A DNA stretch of 64,000 nt. Source: Sphingopyxis sp. LC363 (GTDB taxonomy: Bacteria > Pseudomonadota > Alphaproteobacteria > Sphingomonadales > Sphingomonadaceae). Where the stretch lies: NCBI RefSeq assembly GCF_000756385.1, contig NZ_JNFC01000001.1:186001-250000 (forward strand). The letters run 5' to 3'. Below, one piece after another: positions 43,760 to 52,759 of this stretch. The position numbers and the translations under genes are program-made. Every line of letters begins with the position of its first letter. Positions within the stretch are counted from its first letter, which is position 1. Under the pieces are notes generated by a model. That model was not told the DNA's origin and made no database searches. It saw only the letters and a list, made by a program, of their open reading frames with translations.

Positions 43760-46231
43760 ATGAGAAAATTGCTTCGCACGAGTGGCTCGATTATCGCCGT
43801 CCTGGCAGGCATGTCGGCCGCCGCCGCCTTCGCGCAGGATAACGCCAAAGAGGCGCCGGGGCCAGGCGCGTCGCAGGGCGAAATCGTCGTGACGGGTACG
43901 CGGCGGAACGATCTCAAGGCGGCCGATTCCGCTCAGCCGATCGACATCATCACCGGTGCCGAACTGCTCGAAAAGGGCACGGCCGACATGAATGATCTCC
44001 TGCGCACCGAGGTCCCGTCGCTCAATGTCCAGCGCCTCGTCAGCAACGACGGCGCCGTTTTTACCCGGCCTTTCTCGCTGCGCGGCCTGCCGCCGGACCA
44101 GACGCTGGTGCTCGTGAATGGCAAGCGGCGCCATCGCGGCGCGACGGTCCAGTTCACCAATGTTCCCTATATCCGGGGATCGCAGGGACCCGATCTTTCG
44201 GCGATCCCGTCGATCGCGATCGGCCAGCTCGAGGTTCTGCGTGACGGCGCGTCGGCGCTCTATGGATCGGATGCGATCGCCGGCGTCCTCAATTTCGGTC
44301 TGCGCCGCGACCGCGAAGGCGGATTGCTGATCGCCCGCTATGGCCAATTCTATAAGGGCGACGGCGAGGATTTCCTCGTCCAGGGCAATGTCGGGCTTCC
44401 CTTCACCGACGCCGGTTTCGTCAACATCAGCGGCGAATATGTGAACGCCAGCACGACGTCGCGCGGCATTCAGCGTCCCGACGCGCAGGCGCTCATCGAT
44501 GCCGGCGTTCAGGATGTCCCGGTCCCGGCGCAGCGCTGGGGAAATCCCGAATCCGAGGCGGCGCGCATCTTCGTCAATGCCGGCATCGAACTGTCGGACG
44601 AGATGGAATTCTACACCTTCGGCAACTATAGCTGGAGCCGCGGCACGACGGCCTTCTTTTACCGCAACCCCGATGCCAGCTTCATTTCCACCTCGATTCC
44701 GCTCACCAATACGCCCGGAGGACAGCGGTTCAGCTTCCGCCAGCTCTTTCCCGGCGGTTTCACCCCGGATTTCGGTGCCACGGTGACCGATGCGGCGCTG
44801 GCGGCCGGCCTCAAGGGCGAATTCTCCTCGGGCCTGACCTATGACCTCAGCGCTTCCTATGGTCAGAACCATGCTTCCTACCGGATCGAAAATACGGTCA
44901 ATCCGTCGCTTGGCCTCGCGTCGCCGACCTCCTTCAAGCCGGGGCAGCTCGAGCAGCGCGAACTCGCTTTCAATCTCGATCTCACTTACCCCATCGCGAT
45001 CGGCACCTCCGATCCGCTGACGCTTGCAGGCGGTCTCGAGTATCGGCGCGAGACATATGAGATCACGGCCGGCGACATCGCATCATGGCAGGTTGGTCCT
45101 TTCGCGTCGGTCATCGATCCCGATACCGGAAACCGCGTCGGACTGCCGGTCGGCTCGAACGGCTTCCCGGGCTTCAGTCCCATCCAGGCGGGCGAGTTCG
45201 CGCGCAGCAACTGGGCCGCCTATACGTCGCTCGAAGGCAATCTCACCGACGCGCTCCAGTTCGGCCTTGCCGGCCGCTACGAGAATTACTCGGACTTCGG
45301 CTCGAAATTCACCTGGAAGATCAACGGGCGATATGATTTCTCGGACGTCTTCGCGGTGCGCGGATCGGTCAACACCGGCTTTCGGGCGCCGACGCCGGGC
45401 CAGTCGAACGCCTCGCAGGTCCAGACCAACATCGACTCGATAACCGGGGCGCCGCTGACCGCAGGCATTATCGCGCCCAACAATCCGGTGGCGCAATTCT
45501 TCGGCGCGACGCCGCTTCGGCCCGAGAATTCGTTCAACGTCGCCGGCGGCATCGTGGTGAAGCCCTCCAATCGCATCACCTTCACGCTCGACTATTTCAA
45601 CATCAAGGTCGAAGACCGGATCGCCGTATCGGGCAATTTCAATCTCACCCCGGCGCAGCGTGCGCAGCTCGCGGCGCTTGGCATTCCCGGTGGGGATTCC
45701 TTCCAGCAGGTGAGCTTCTTCACCAATTCCTTCGACAGCCGCACCCAGGGCGTCGATGCGGTGCTCACCGTGGGCTTCGACCTCGGCGACGGCAAGGCCA
45801 CGCTCGGCCTCAACGGCAACTATACCAAAACCGATGTCATCAAGGCCTCGCCGGTGATCACTGCGGACCGCGAGCGGCTGCTCGAACTCGAGGGCTTCGT
45901 TCCGAAGTGGAAGGGCAATGCGTCCTTCACTTATGCGGGCGAGCGCTTCGGCTTCGTCGCGCGCGCGAACTATTATGGCAAATGGACCGACTATGGCGCC
46001 GCACCGGCTGCCGACCAGACGGGCGGCGCCGAACTGCTGGTCGATCTCGAGCTGTCCTACAAGGTTAGCGACATGCTCAAGCTCGCGGTCGGCGGCGAGA
46101 ATATCTTCGACAATTACCCCGACGTCGAGGCGCGGCAATCCCAGATCAACAACGGGATCCGATATCTCCGCTTCGCGCCGACGGGGTTCAACGGGGGCTT
46201 CTGGTACGTCCGCGCGACCGCCTCCTTCTGA
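43760..46231 (+). CDS. TonB-dependent outer-membrane receptor
   Basis: An 823-residue receptor with a signal peptide (cut near AFAQ), a TonB-box region GEIVVTGTRRNDLKAADSA, a plug with LEVLRDGASALYGSDAIAGV, and a 22-strand barrel ending FWYVRATASF. Its RBS is GAGGGGA. The ligand is unknown. It sits between the cop operon and a LysR gene that is convergent with it, so it is probably a single-gene unit; position near copper genes may be chance. Confidence 0.92.
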   Translation: MRKLLRTSGSIIAVLAGMSAAAAFAQDNAKEAPGPGASQGEIVVTGTRRNDLKAADSAQPIDIITGAELLEKGTADMNDLLRTEVPSLNVQRLVSNDGAVFTRPFSLRGLPPDQTLVLVNGKRRHRGATVQFTNVPYIRGSQGPDLSAIPSIAIGQLEVLRDGASALYGSDAIAGVLNFGLRRDREGGLLIARYGQFYKGDGEDFLVQGNVGLPFTDAGFVNISGEYVNASTTSRGIQRPDAQALIDAGVQDVPVPAQRWGNPESEAARIFVNAGIELSDEMEFYTFGNYSWSRGTTAFFYRNPDASFISTSIPLTNTPGGQRFSFRQLFPGGFTPDFGATVTDAALAAGLKGEFSSGLTYDLSASYGQNHASYRIENTVNPSLGLASPTSFKPGQLEQRELAFNLDLTYPIAIGTSDPLTLAGGLEYRRETYEITAGDIASWQVGPFASVIDPDTGNRVGLPVGSNGFPGFSPIQAGEFARSNWAAYTSLEGNLTDALQFGLAGRYENYSDFGSKFTWKINGRYDFSDVFAVRGSVNTGFRAPTPGQSNASQVQTNIDSITGAPLTAGIIAPNNPVAQFFGATPLRPENSFNVAGGIVVKPSNRITFTLDYFNIKVEDRIAVSGNFNLTPAQRAQLAALGIPGGDSFQQVSFFTNSFDSRTQGVDAVLTVGFDLGDGKATLGLNGNYTKTDVIKASPVITADRERLLELEGFVPKWKGNASFTYAGERFGFVARANYYGKWTDYGAAPAADQTGGAELLVDLELSYKVSDMLKLAVGGENIFDNYPDVEARQSQINNGIRYLRFAPTGFNGGFWYVRATASF

Positions 46232-46267
46232 TCGGTGGCCGTGAGGGCCGTGCGGCGTCTTGTGTCT

Positions 46268-47173
46268 TCAGCTGGCGTCGGAGCCGAACATCGCGTCGCG
46301 GTGGGATTCGAGCACCGCGATAAAGGCCGCAGCGACTTGGGACATCGGCCTCAACTTCGGCGTGAAGAGCATATATTCGAAATGGACCTCCGGCGCGAAA
46401 TCACGGACCGTAAGGCCCCGCTCGGCATAATCCGCTGCGGTCACGGGGTTGAGAATCGAACATCCGACCCCCTGCATGACAAGCGCGCAGATGGTCATCG
46501 CATATTGGGTTTCGATGACCATCTCGCGGTGGACGCCCGCGTCCTCGAAAATGCGGTCGATGCGGTGACGCACGCCGTCCTCGAGCGCGAGCGAAATGAA
46601 GGGCTCGCCCTCGAGATCGGCCGGCCGGATGACGTCCTTGACGGCCAAGCGGTGGCCGGCAGGGAGAACGCAGGCGCCGGGGCAGCGCAGGAAGCGCTCC
46701 ATCCTTATGCCGGGCAATTCGCGCGCCGGCGTCGCGAGCCCGATGTCGAACTGCTGGTTCGCCATCCATTGCCGCACCGTCGAGGAACTGCGGGTCTGGA
46801 GCTGAACGGTGACGCCGGGATGTGTCTCGCGAAAGGCCGCGATCACACGCGGCAGGAAACTGACCGCGAGCGCCGGAAGGGCGGCGATCCGGAGCGTGCC
46901 GGTCGCCATGTTGCGGATGTCTTCCGCTACCCGCTTCAGGGCCGCAATGCCCGAGAAGCTCCGCTCGACTTCGTAGAAAAAGGCGTCGGCTTCGGGCGTC
47001 ACGGTGAGCGCGCTGCCGCGCGAACGCAGGAAGAGCTGAAAGCCCAGCTGATGCTCGAGCTCGGCAAGCATCTTGCTCACCGCGGGTTGCGACAGGTTGA
47101 GCGACTGCGCGGCCTGGGTGACCGATCCCGAGAGCATCACGGCCCTGAAGGCTTCGAGGTGACGCAGGTTCAT
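46268..47173 (-). CDS. LysR-family regulator
   Basis: A 301-residue LTTR. The winged HTH covers about 1-60 (MNLRHLEAFRAVMLSGSVTQ, LNLSQPAVSKMLAELEHQLG) and the effector domain the rest. It is divergent from an amino-acid ABC operon across 55 bases, so that operon is its likely target, with an amino acid or sulfur metabolite as effector (inference). ATG at 47173 is used; GGGAG lies nine bases upstream. Confidence 0.9.
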   Translation of the reverse strand: MNLRHLEAFRAVMLSGSVTQAAQSLNLSQPAVSKMLAELEHQLGFQLFLRSRGSALTVTPEADAFFYEVERSFSGIAALKRVAEDIRNMATGTLRIAALPALAVSFLPRVIAAFRETHPGVTVQLQTRSSSTVRQWMANQQFDIGLATPARELPGIRMERFLRCPGACVLPAGHRLAVKDVIRPADLEGEPFISLALEDGVRHRIDRIFEDAGVHREMVIETQYAMTICALVMQGVGCSILNPVTAADYAERGLTVRDFAPEVHFEYMLFTPKLRPMSQVAAAFIAVLESHRDAMFGSDAS

Positions 47174-47228
47174 CGGACATCGCTCCCTATAGCTATTTCT
47201 TATGGCGCTAGCATTGAAAGCCTCGTTT

Positions 47229-48299
47229 ATGAATAGGTCGCACGCATCGCGCCGCTGGTTACCGGCGCTGCTCGCCGCAGGCGCCCTGTTACTCGGCGGC
47301 TGCGGCCGCGAGCCCGCCGGCACCGGTGGGCATGAAATCGCCGCGGCGAAGGGATCGACGCTTGCGCGGATTCGCGCGCGCGGAACGCTCAATTGCGCAA
47401 TTCATACGGGGCAGCTCGGCATGTCCTATCTCGACAAACGCGGACGCTGGCAGGGCTTCTTCGTCGATTACTGCCGGGCGCTCGCCGCTGCGGTCCTCGG
47501 CGATGCCCGCAAGGTCCGGTTCATGCCGGTCGCCTCGAACAAGCGCTTCACGATCGTGCAGACGGGCGAGGCCGACGTCCTGTCGCGGACGACGACATGG
47601 ACGCTGACGCGCGACACCGACCTCGGGGTGAATTTCGTCGGCACCATGTATTATGACGGGCAGAGCTTCCTGGTGCCCCGGCGATCGGGTGTGCGGCTTC
47701 CGACGGATCTCGATGGCGCATCGATCTGCATCACCAAGGGGACGACCTCCGAACTCAACACCGCCGAATATTTCGAGCGCAAGGGGCTGCGTTTCCAGTC
47801 CGTCGTGTTCGAGAATCCCGAGGAAGCCAAGCTCGCCTTCTTTGCCGGGCGGTGCGACGCAATGACCACCGATGCCTTCACGCTGACGGTGATCCGCCTG
47901 GCCGACACCGCGCATCCCGACGATTATGTGGTGCTGCCCGAGCGGCTCACCAAAGAACCGGTCGGCCCAGTCGTGCGCAGCGACGACGAGCAATGGTACG
48001 AGATCAACAAATGGGTGCTGAACGCGCTCTTCGCTGCCGAGGAAATGGGGGTCACCCGCGCGAATGCCGCGCGCATGCGGATGGCCTCGCGCGACCCTGA
48101 AGTGCGCAAGATGCTCGGCGGCTTGCCCGGATTCGGCAAGTCGCTCGGCCTTGACGATGACTGGGCGTACCGGGCAATCGAGGCGACCGGCAATTATGGC
48201 GAAATCTTCGACCGGCACATTACGCCGCTCGGCGTCGAACGCGGACAGAATAAGCTCTATCGGGACGGCGGGCTGATCTACCCGTTGCCGATGCGATGA
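47229..48299 (+). CDS. Polar amino-acid ABC transporter substrate-binding protein (AapJ-like)
   Basis: A 356-residue binding protein with a lipobox (LLGGC) in the signal. Conserved segments of the general amino-acid family PAAT/AapJ are seen: TLARIRARGTLNCAIHTGQLG, WQGFFVDYCRALAAAVLGD, GEADVLSRTTTWTLTRD, and CITKGTTSELNTAEYF. Start chosen at 47229; an in-frame ATG at 47202 is less likely. It begins an operon with a fused permease, a PLP enzyme and an ATPase. Lipid anchoring is unusual for AapJ and may be a sphingomonad trait. Confidence 0.88.
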   Translation: MNRSHASRRWLPALLAAGALLLGGCGREPAGTGGHEIAAAKGSTLARIRARGTLNCAIHTGQLGMSYLDKRGRWQGFFVDYCRALAAAVLGDARKVRFMPVASNKRFTIVQTGEADVLSRTTTWTLTRDTDLGVNFVGTMYYDGQSFLVPRRSGVRLPTDLDGASICITKGTTSELNTAEYFERKGLRFQSVVFENPEEAKLAFFAGRCDAMTTDAFTLTVIRLADTAHPDDYVVLPERLTKEPVGPVVRSDDEQWYEINKWVLNALFAAEEMGVTRANAARMRMASRDPEVRKMLGGLPGFGKSLGLDDDWAYRAIEATGNYGEIFDRHITPLGVERGQNKLYRDGGLIYPLPMR

Positions 48300-50488
48300 C
48301 TCATAAACACAGGCGGCTTGCCATCGCTGCGTTACCCTGGCTGCTGATCGCGGGCGGGCTTGTGGTCGCCTACGGCCTGTTTGCGACATTGGCGGACAAT
48401 CTCGCGGACCGAAACATCCGGACGGGGTTCGGTTTCCTGTTCGACCGGGCGGGTTTCGCGATTGGCGAAACGCTGATTGCTTACGCGCCGGGCGATTCCT
48501 ATGCCGCGGCGCTGGCGGTGGGTCTTCTCAACACGCTCCTGATATCGGCGCTCGGCATCATCTTCTCGACCTTGCTCGGCCTCGCGGTCTGCATGGCGCG
48601 CCTGTCGTCCAACTGGCTGCTTGCGAGGCTCTCCGGCCTTTATATCGAGCTGGTTCGCAATATTCCGCTGCTGCTCCAGATGTTCGTCTGGTACGCCGCG
48701 CTGCTGTTCGGTCTGCCCGGACCCGGCCCGGGCGCCGTCGGACCGTTCGACCTCGATAATCGGGGATTGCACCTCCCCGCGCTCTCCTTGGCCGATCCGG
48801 GACGGCCGGTCTTTCTCATCGCGATCGTCGCCTGTGCGATCCTGCTGGGTGCCGTGCGGCGAGGAGCCGTTCGCACGCGCACTGCGCTGGCCTTCGCCGG
48901 CATCTCCCTGGTGCCGCTCTTGCTGTGGGGCGGGATCGATCTGCCGCGGGCGGGGCGCTTCGGAACCGTCGGCGGATTGTCGCTCTCCACGGAGTTTCTG
49001 ACGCTGGTCGCCAGCCTTTCGGTCTATGCCTCGGCCTATCTGGCCGAGATATTCCGCGGCGCGATCCTCGCCGTTCCCGCAGGGCAGAGCGAGGCCGCCA
49101 AAGCGCTCGGCCTGTCGCCCGCGCAAACAATGGGACGGATCGTGATGCCGCAAGCGCTGCGCATCGCCATACCGCCGATGACGAGCTGGCATCTCAACAC
49201 GATCAAGAACAGCTCCCTGGGGGTCGCGATCGGATATCCCGAATTTGTCTCGGTGGTCGATACCGTCATCAGTCAGACAGGGCAGGCGATCGAGGGCGTC
49301 GGCCTGATCGTCGCGACCTTCCTGCTGCTTTCGCTATCCTTGTCGTTCGTCACCGGCCTCTATGCCCGCCAGTTGGGCTGGAGCGTCGCCGGGCAGCCCG
49401 GCCGGAGCATCCAGTCGGCGCCCCTCGAACCCTTTCCGCTGCGCTCGGCGACCGCCTGGCCGTCGTGGATACGGCGCAATCTGTTCAGAGGAGGACGCCA
49501 GTCGATACTCACCATCGCGATCCTCGCCATGACCGCGGCTTTCGCCGGCAAGGGGCTCTCGTGGCTGCTGTTCGACGCGACCTTCGCCGGGGGCGCGGCC
49601 GATTGCCGTTTGGCCAGCGGTGCTTGCTGGCCATTCCTCCGCGAAAATGCGCGGCTGATATTGTTTGGCACCTATCCCGAAGCCGAGCAGTGGCGGTCCG
49701 CAGCAGCGGCGGCCGCGCTGCTTTCATGCCTTGCCTTCTCCTTCGTCCCGCGATTCTGGCGCAGCCGCCTCGGGCTTGTCTGGCTCGGCGCAATCGCCGT
49801 GGCGGTACTTCTGCTACGAGGAGGATTCGCGGGCCTTTCCTATGTCCCGATGGAGAAGTGGAGCGGCCTGCCGGTCACATTGCTGCTCGCGAGCCTTGCG
49901 GTGGTCGGCGCTTTTCCATTGGCTATACTCCTCGCGTTCGGCCGCAGGTCGGCGCGGCGCGGCATTCGCTGGCCGAGCGTCGCCTTCATCGAGCTGGTTC
50001 GCGGAACGCCGCTGATCGGAGTGCTCTTCCTCGCTGCGGTCCTGTTCCCGCTGTTCGTGCCCTCCTATCTCTCGATCGACAGCCTGCCGCGCGTCCAGCT
50101 CGCGCTCATATTCTTCACTGCCGCCTATATGGCCGAGGTCATCCGGGGCGGCCTGCTGGCGGTTCCCGTCGGGCAAGCCGAGGCCGCGCATGCTCTTGGC
50201 CTCACCAAATGGCAGGCGCGGCGCCATATCCTGTTGCCGCAGGCGCTGAAAGTCAGCGTGCCGGGGCTGGTCAACACTTCGATCAGCGAGGTCAAGAACA
50301 CGACGCTCGTCCTCATCGTCGGCGTCTTCGATTTGTTGCAGACGACCCGCCTCTCCTACGTCGAGGCGCAATGGCGACCCTATTTCGCCGAAGCCTATCT
50401 TTTTACCGGGACAATCTTTTTCCTCCTCTGTTTCTCCCTGTCCCGGCTCAGCATGAAGATCGAACGGAAACTAAACTATGCAGGATAA
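48296..50488 (+). CDS. Fused amino-acid ABC permease (AapQ plus AapM in one chain)
   Basis: A 730-residue protein holding two permeases in tandem. The first half (about 1-370) has its EAA loop at SEAAKALGLSPAQTMGRIVM; the second (about 400-730) has AEAAHALGLTKWQARRHILL. Each half also carries an ELVRNIPLL/ELVRGTPLI segment. In most bacteria AapQ and AapM are separate proteins. The join is at about 370-405, a hydrophilic stretch with RSIQSAPLEPFPLRS. It overlaps the upstream binding-protein stop (ATGA) and the downstream PLP gene by 11 bases. A heterodimeric channel fused in one chain is thus predicted. Confidence 0.9.
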   Translation: MTHKHRRLAIAALPWLLIAGGLVVAYGLFATLADNLADRNIRTGFGFLFDRAGFAIGETLIAYAPGDSYAAALAVGLLNTLLISALGIIFSTLLGLAVCMARLSSNWLLARLSGLYIELVRNIPLLLQMFVWYAALLFGLPGPGPGAVGPFDLDNRGLHLPALSLADPGRPVFLIAIVACAILLGAVRRGAVRTRTALAFAGISLVPLLLWGGIDLPRAGRFGTVGGLSLSTEFLTLVASLSVYASAYLAEIFRGAILAVPAGQSEAAKALGLSPAQTMGRIVMPQALRIAIPPMTSWHLNTIKNSSLGVAIGYPEFVSVVDTVISQTGQAIEGVGLIVATFLLLSLSLSFVTGLYARQLGWSVAGQPGRSIQSAPLEPFPLRSATAWPSWIRRNLFRGGRQSILTIAILAMTAAFAGKGLSWLLFDATFAGGAADCRLASGACWPFLRENARLILFGTYPEAEQWRSAAAAAALLSCLAFSFVPRFWRSRLGLVWLGAIAVAVLLLRGGFAGLSYVPMEKWSGLPVTLLLASLAVVGAFPLAILLAFGRRSARRGIRWPSVAFIELVRGTPLIGVLFLAAVLFPLFVPSYLSIDSLPRVQLALIFFTAAYMAEVIRGGLLAVPVGQAEAAHALGLTKWQARRHILLPQALKVSVPGLVNTSISEVKNTTLVLIVGVFDLLQTTRLSYVEAQWRPYFAEAYLFTGTIFFLLCFSLSRLSMKIERKLNYAG

Positions 50489-51725
50489 TCACGACAGAAA
50501 ATGGCCCGGGGAGCCGGCAAGCCCGAAAGGGCACGCCTGGCAGGACCCGACGCGTGCCGTTCACGGCGGTCCCCGCCCGCGCGATCAGCGGGGCCTCATC
50601 AATCCGCCCGTCGATCGAGCCTCCACCATTATCTACGGCAGCGTCGAGGCCTATATGGACCGGCACCAGGGTCTCTACGATGAGGTCATCTATGGCCTGT
50701 ACGGAACGCGAACGACCTTTGCGCTCGCCGAGGCCGTCAGCGAACTCGAAGGCGGCTGCGCCACCGTCATCACCTCGTCTGGAACCAGCGCGATCGCGCT
50801 AGCCCTCACGGCTTTCGTGGCCGGGGGCGATCATCTGCTCGTTGCGGATTGCGTCTATGGGCCGACCCGCAAGTTTCTGACCGACGTTCTCGCGCGCTTC
50901 GGGGTCGAGGTGGAATATTTCCGGCCCGATATCGGAGCGGAGATTGCCGGGCTGTGCCGCAGCAACACCCGGCTCATCTACATGGAGACCCCGGGCTCGC
51001 AGACATTCGATATGATCGACGTCCCCGCGATCACGGCGGTTGCACGCAGCCGGGGCATATTGACCGCTCTCGACAACACCTGGGCGACGCCGCTTTTCTT
51101 CAAACCGTTGGCCCATGGGGTCGACATCTCGCTTGCTTCGGCAACCAAATATCTCTCGGGGCACTCCGACTGTCTGCTCGGCACGATGACCGCCGCCAGC
51201 GATGCCGTCTACCGCCAGCTCAAGGATGCGGCGGCGCGCTGGGGCAACTGCGCGAGTCCCGACAATTGCTATCTCGTCCACCGGGGCATCAGGACGCTCG
51301 ATGCCCGCCTTGAACGCCACCAGCGTACCGCGGCGACGCTGATCGAATGGTTCGCCCAGCAACCCGAAGTGGTCGCGGTCCGCTATCCGGCCCATCCTTC
51401 CGATCCCGGCCATGCGATCTGGAAGCGGGATTTCACCGGAGCGTCCGGATTGTTCGGTGTTCAGCTCGATGGTCTTACCCCTCCGGAAACCAGCGCCTTT
51501 TTCAACGAATTCTCGCTGTTCCAGCTCGGTTCGAGTTGGGGCGGCTTCGAAAGCCTCGCGGTTCCGGCGTGGCCCGCTCCGATCCGCGATTTTCCCAATG
51601 GCGAGGCAGATGGGGCGCTGATCCGTATTCACGCCGGCCTCGAAGCGCCGCAGGATCTGATCGCCGACCTCGCCGCAGCCTTCGCGCGGGTACGGGCGAT
51701 ACGCGGCCGGGGGCAGGCGTCATGA
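50478..51725 (+). CDS. Cys/Met-metabolism PLP enzyme, cystathionine beta-lyase-like
   Basis: A 415-residue fold-type I PLP enzyme of the Cys/Met metabolism family. The Schiff-base lysine is K224 in [11 protein letters not shown]; the PLP-phosphate segment is [11 protein letters not shown] and the DNTWATP segment gives the ring-binding Asp. YGLYGTRTT is the active-site loop typical of MetC-type beta-lyases. It sits between the permease and the ATPase genes with overlaps at both ends, so the enzyme is made with the transporter. A substrate such as cystathionine, cystine or another sulfur amino acid is inferred. Confidence 0.87.
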   Translation: MQDNHDRKWPGEPASPKGHAWQDPTRAVHGGPRPRDQRGLINPPVDRASTIIYGSVEAYMDRHQGLYDEVIYGLYGTRTTFALAEAVSELEGGCATVITSSGTSAIALALTAFVAGGDHLLVADCVYGPTRKFLTDVLARFGVEVEYFRPDIGAEIAGLCRSNTRLIYMETPGSQTFDMIDVPAITAVARSRGILTALDNTWATPLFFKPLAHGVDISLASATKYLSGHSDCLLGTMTAASDAVYRQLKDAAARWGNCASPDNCYLVHRGIRTLDARLERHQRTAATLIEWFAQQPEVVAVRYPAHPSDPGHAIWKRDFTGASGLFGVQLDGLTPPETSAFFNEFSLFQLGSSWGGFESLAVPAWPAPIRDFPNGEADGALIRIHAGLEAPQDLIADLAAAFARVRAIRGRGQAS

Positions 51726-52474
51726 CCGATGCCTCGGGCCACGCGGCCGTCAGCTTGCGGCAGGTCGACAAATATTATGGCGCCTATCATGCCCTCCGCT
51801 CGATCGACCTCGAAATCGCCCCGCGCGAGCGGATCGTGATTTGCGGCCCTTCAGGCTCCGGCAAATCGACGCTCATTCGCTGCATGAACAGGCTCGAGGT
51901 GCCCGACTCCGGTGCCGTCCTGATCGAGGGAACCAGGATAACCGACGCGTCGCGAGAGGCCGTTGCGGCGCTCCGCGCCATTGGCATGGTTTTTCAGCAG
52001 TTCAATCTGTTCCCGCACAAGACGGTGCTGGAGAATTGCACCCTCGCGCCCGTCCTGCTCGGCGGCTTGTCTCTTCCGGAGGCGGAGGCGCGCGCCATAT
52101 CCTATTTGGACAAGGTGAGGATTGGCGACCAGGCGGGCAAATATCCGGGGCAGCTCTCGGGAGGGCAGCAACAGCGGGCCGCGATAGCCCGCGCTCTGGC
52201 GATGGAGCCCCGGATTCTTCTCTTCGACGAGCCGACATCGGCGCTCGATCCCGAGATGATCAAGGAGGTACTCGATGTGATGACGTCCCTTGCCGGCGAA
52301 GGACGGACGATGGTGTGCGTGACGCACGAAATGGGATTCGCGCGCGAGGCGGCCGATCGCATGCTTTTCATGGATCAGGGCCAGATCATCGAAGACGCAA
52401 GGCCGGCAGATTTTTTCGCCGCGCCGAAAAGCGAACGCGCACGGACCTTTCTCGAACAGATACTTTCGCATTGA
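51722..52474 (+). CDS. Amino-acid ABC transporter ATPase (AapP/GlnQ-like)
   Basis: A 250-residue ATPase with Walker [10 protein letters not shown] at 42-50, Q-loop ([12 protein letters not shown]), signature LSGGQQQR, Walker [13 protein letters not shown] and the H-loop [14 protein letters not shown]. These match the polar amino-acid subfamily (GlnQ/AapP). It starts within the stop of the PLP gene (ATGA) and closes the operon. It should drive the fused permease encoded two genes upstream. Confidence 0.94.
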   Translation: MTDASGHAAVSLRQVDKYYGAYHALRSIDLEIAPRERIVICGPSGSGKSTLIRCMNRLEVPDSGAVLIEGTRITDASREAVAALRAIGMVFQQFNLFPHKTVLENCTLAPVLLGGLSLPEAEARAISYLDKVRIGDQAGKYPGQLSGGQQQRAAIARALAMEPRILLFDEPTSALDPEMIKEVLDVMTSLAGEGRTMVCVTHEMGFAREAADRMLFMDQGQIIEDARPADFFAAPKSERARTFLEQILSH

Positions 52475-52702
52475 GCGGCTCAAGTCGGTCGCGCCCCCAA
52501 GCTGTGCCGACCCACTTAATCATGTCATTTCATAAGCAAGCCGAGGGAGGGGCCCGCCGGCTCCTTGCGCGAAAAGGCTCAGGCCGGAAAAAATTTCAAA
52601 ATTGATGAGGGGTAGAGCTTTGGGGTGCGTATCTAGTAGGTATCGTGCGCCCGGAATTTACTTCATAACCAATTGATATGATTCAATAAATTCCTATTGA
52701 CC

Positions 52703-52712
52703 TGTATATACA
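52703..52712. promoter_or_regulatory. GntR/HutC-type operator before the TonB receptor
   Basis: TGTATATACA is a perfect palindrome of the TGTA-N2-TACA form bound by HutC, and it holds the general GntR core GT-N-TA-N-AC. A TTGACC element abuts it (52697-52702). The 285-base gap 52475-52759 is AT-rich from about 52620 and otherwise shows nothing. The HutC-type gene lies at 56919-57620. Confidence 0.65.
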
Positions 52713-52759
52713 TTTGATGCTCTCTGAGGGGAATCAGCCAACCATCAGGGGGTTTCGCT

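Noticed and set aside
47174..47228. A LysR T-N11-A box in the divergent region
   Set aside because: Several imperfect repeats exist around GCTATTTCTTATGGC but none is convincing enough to list.
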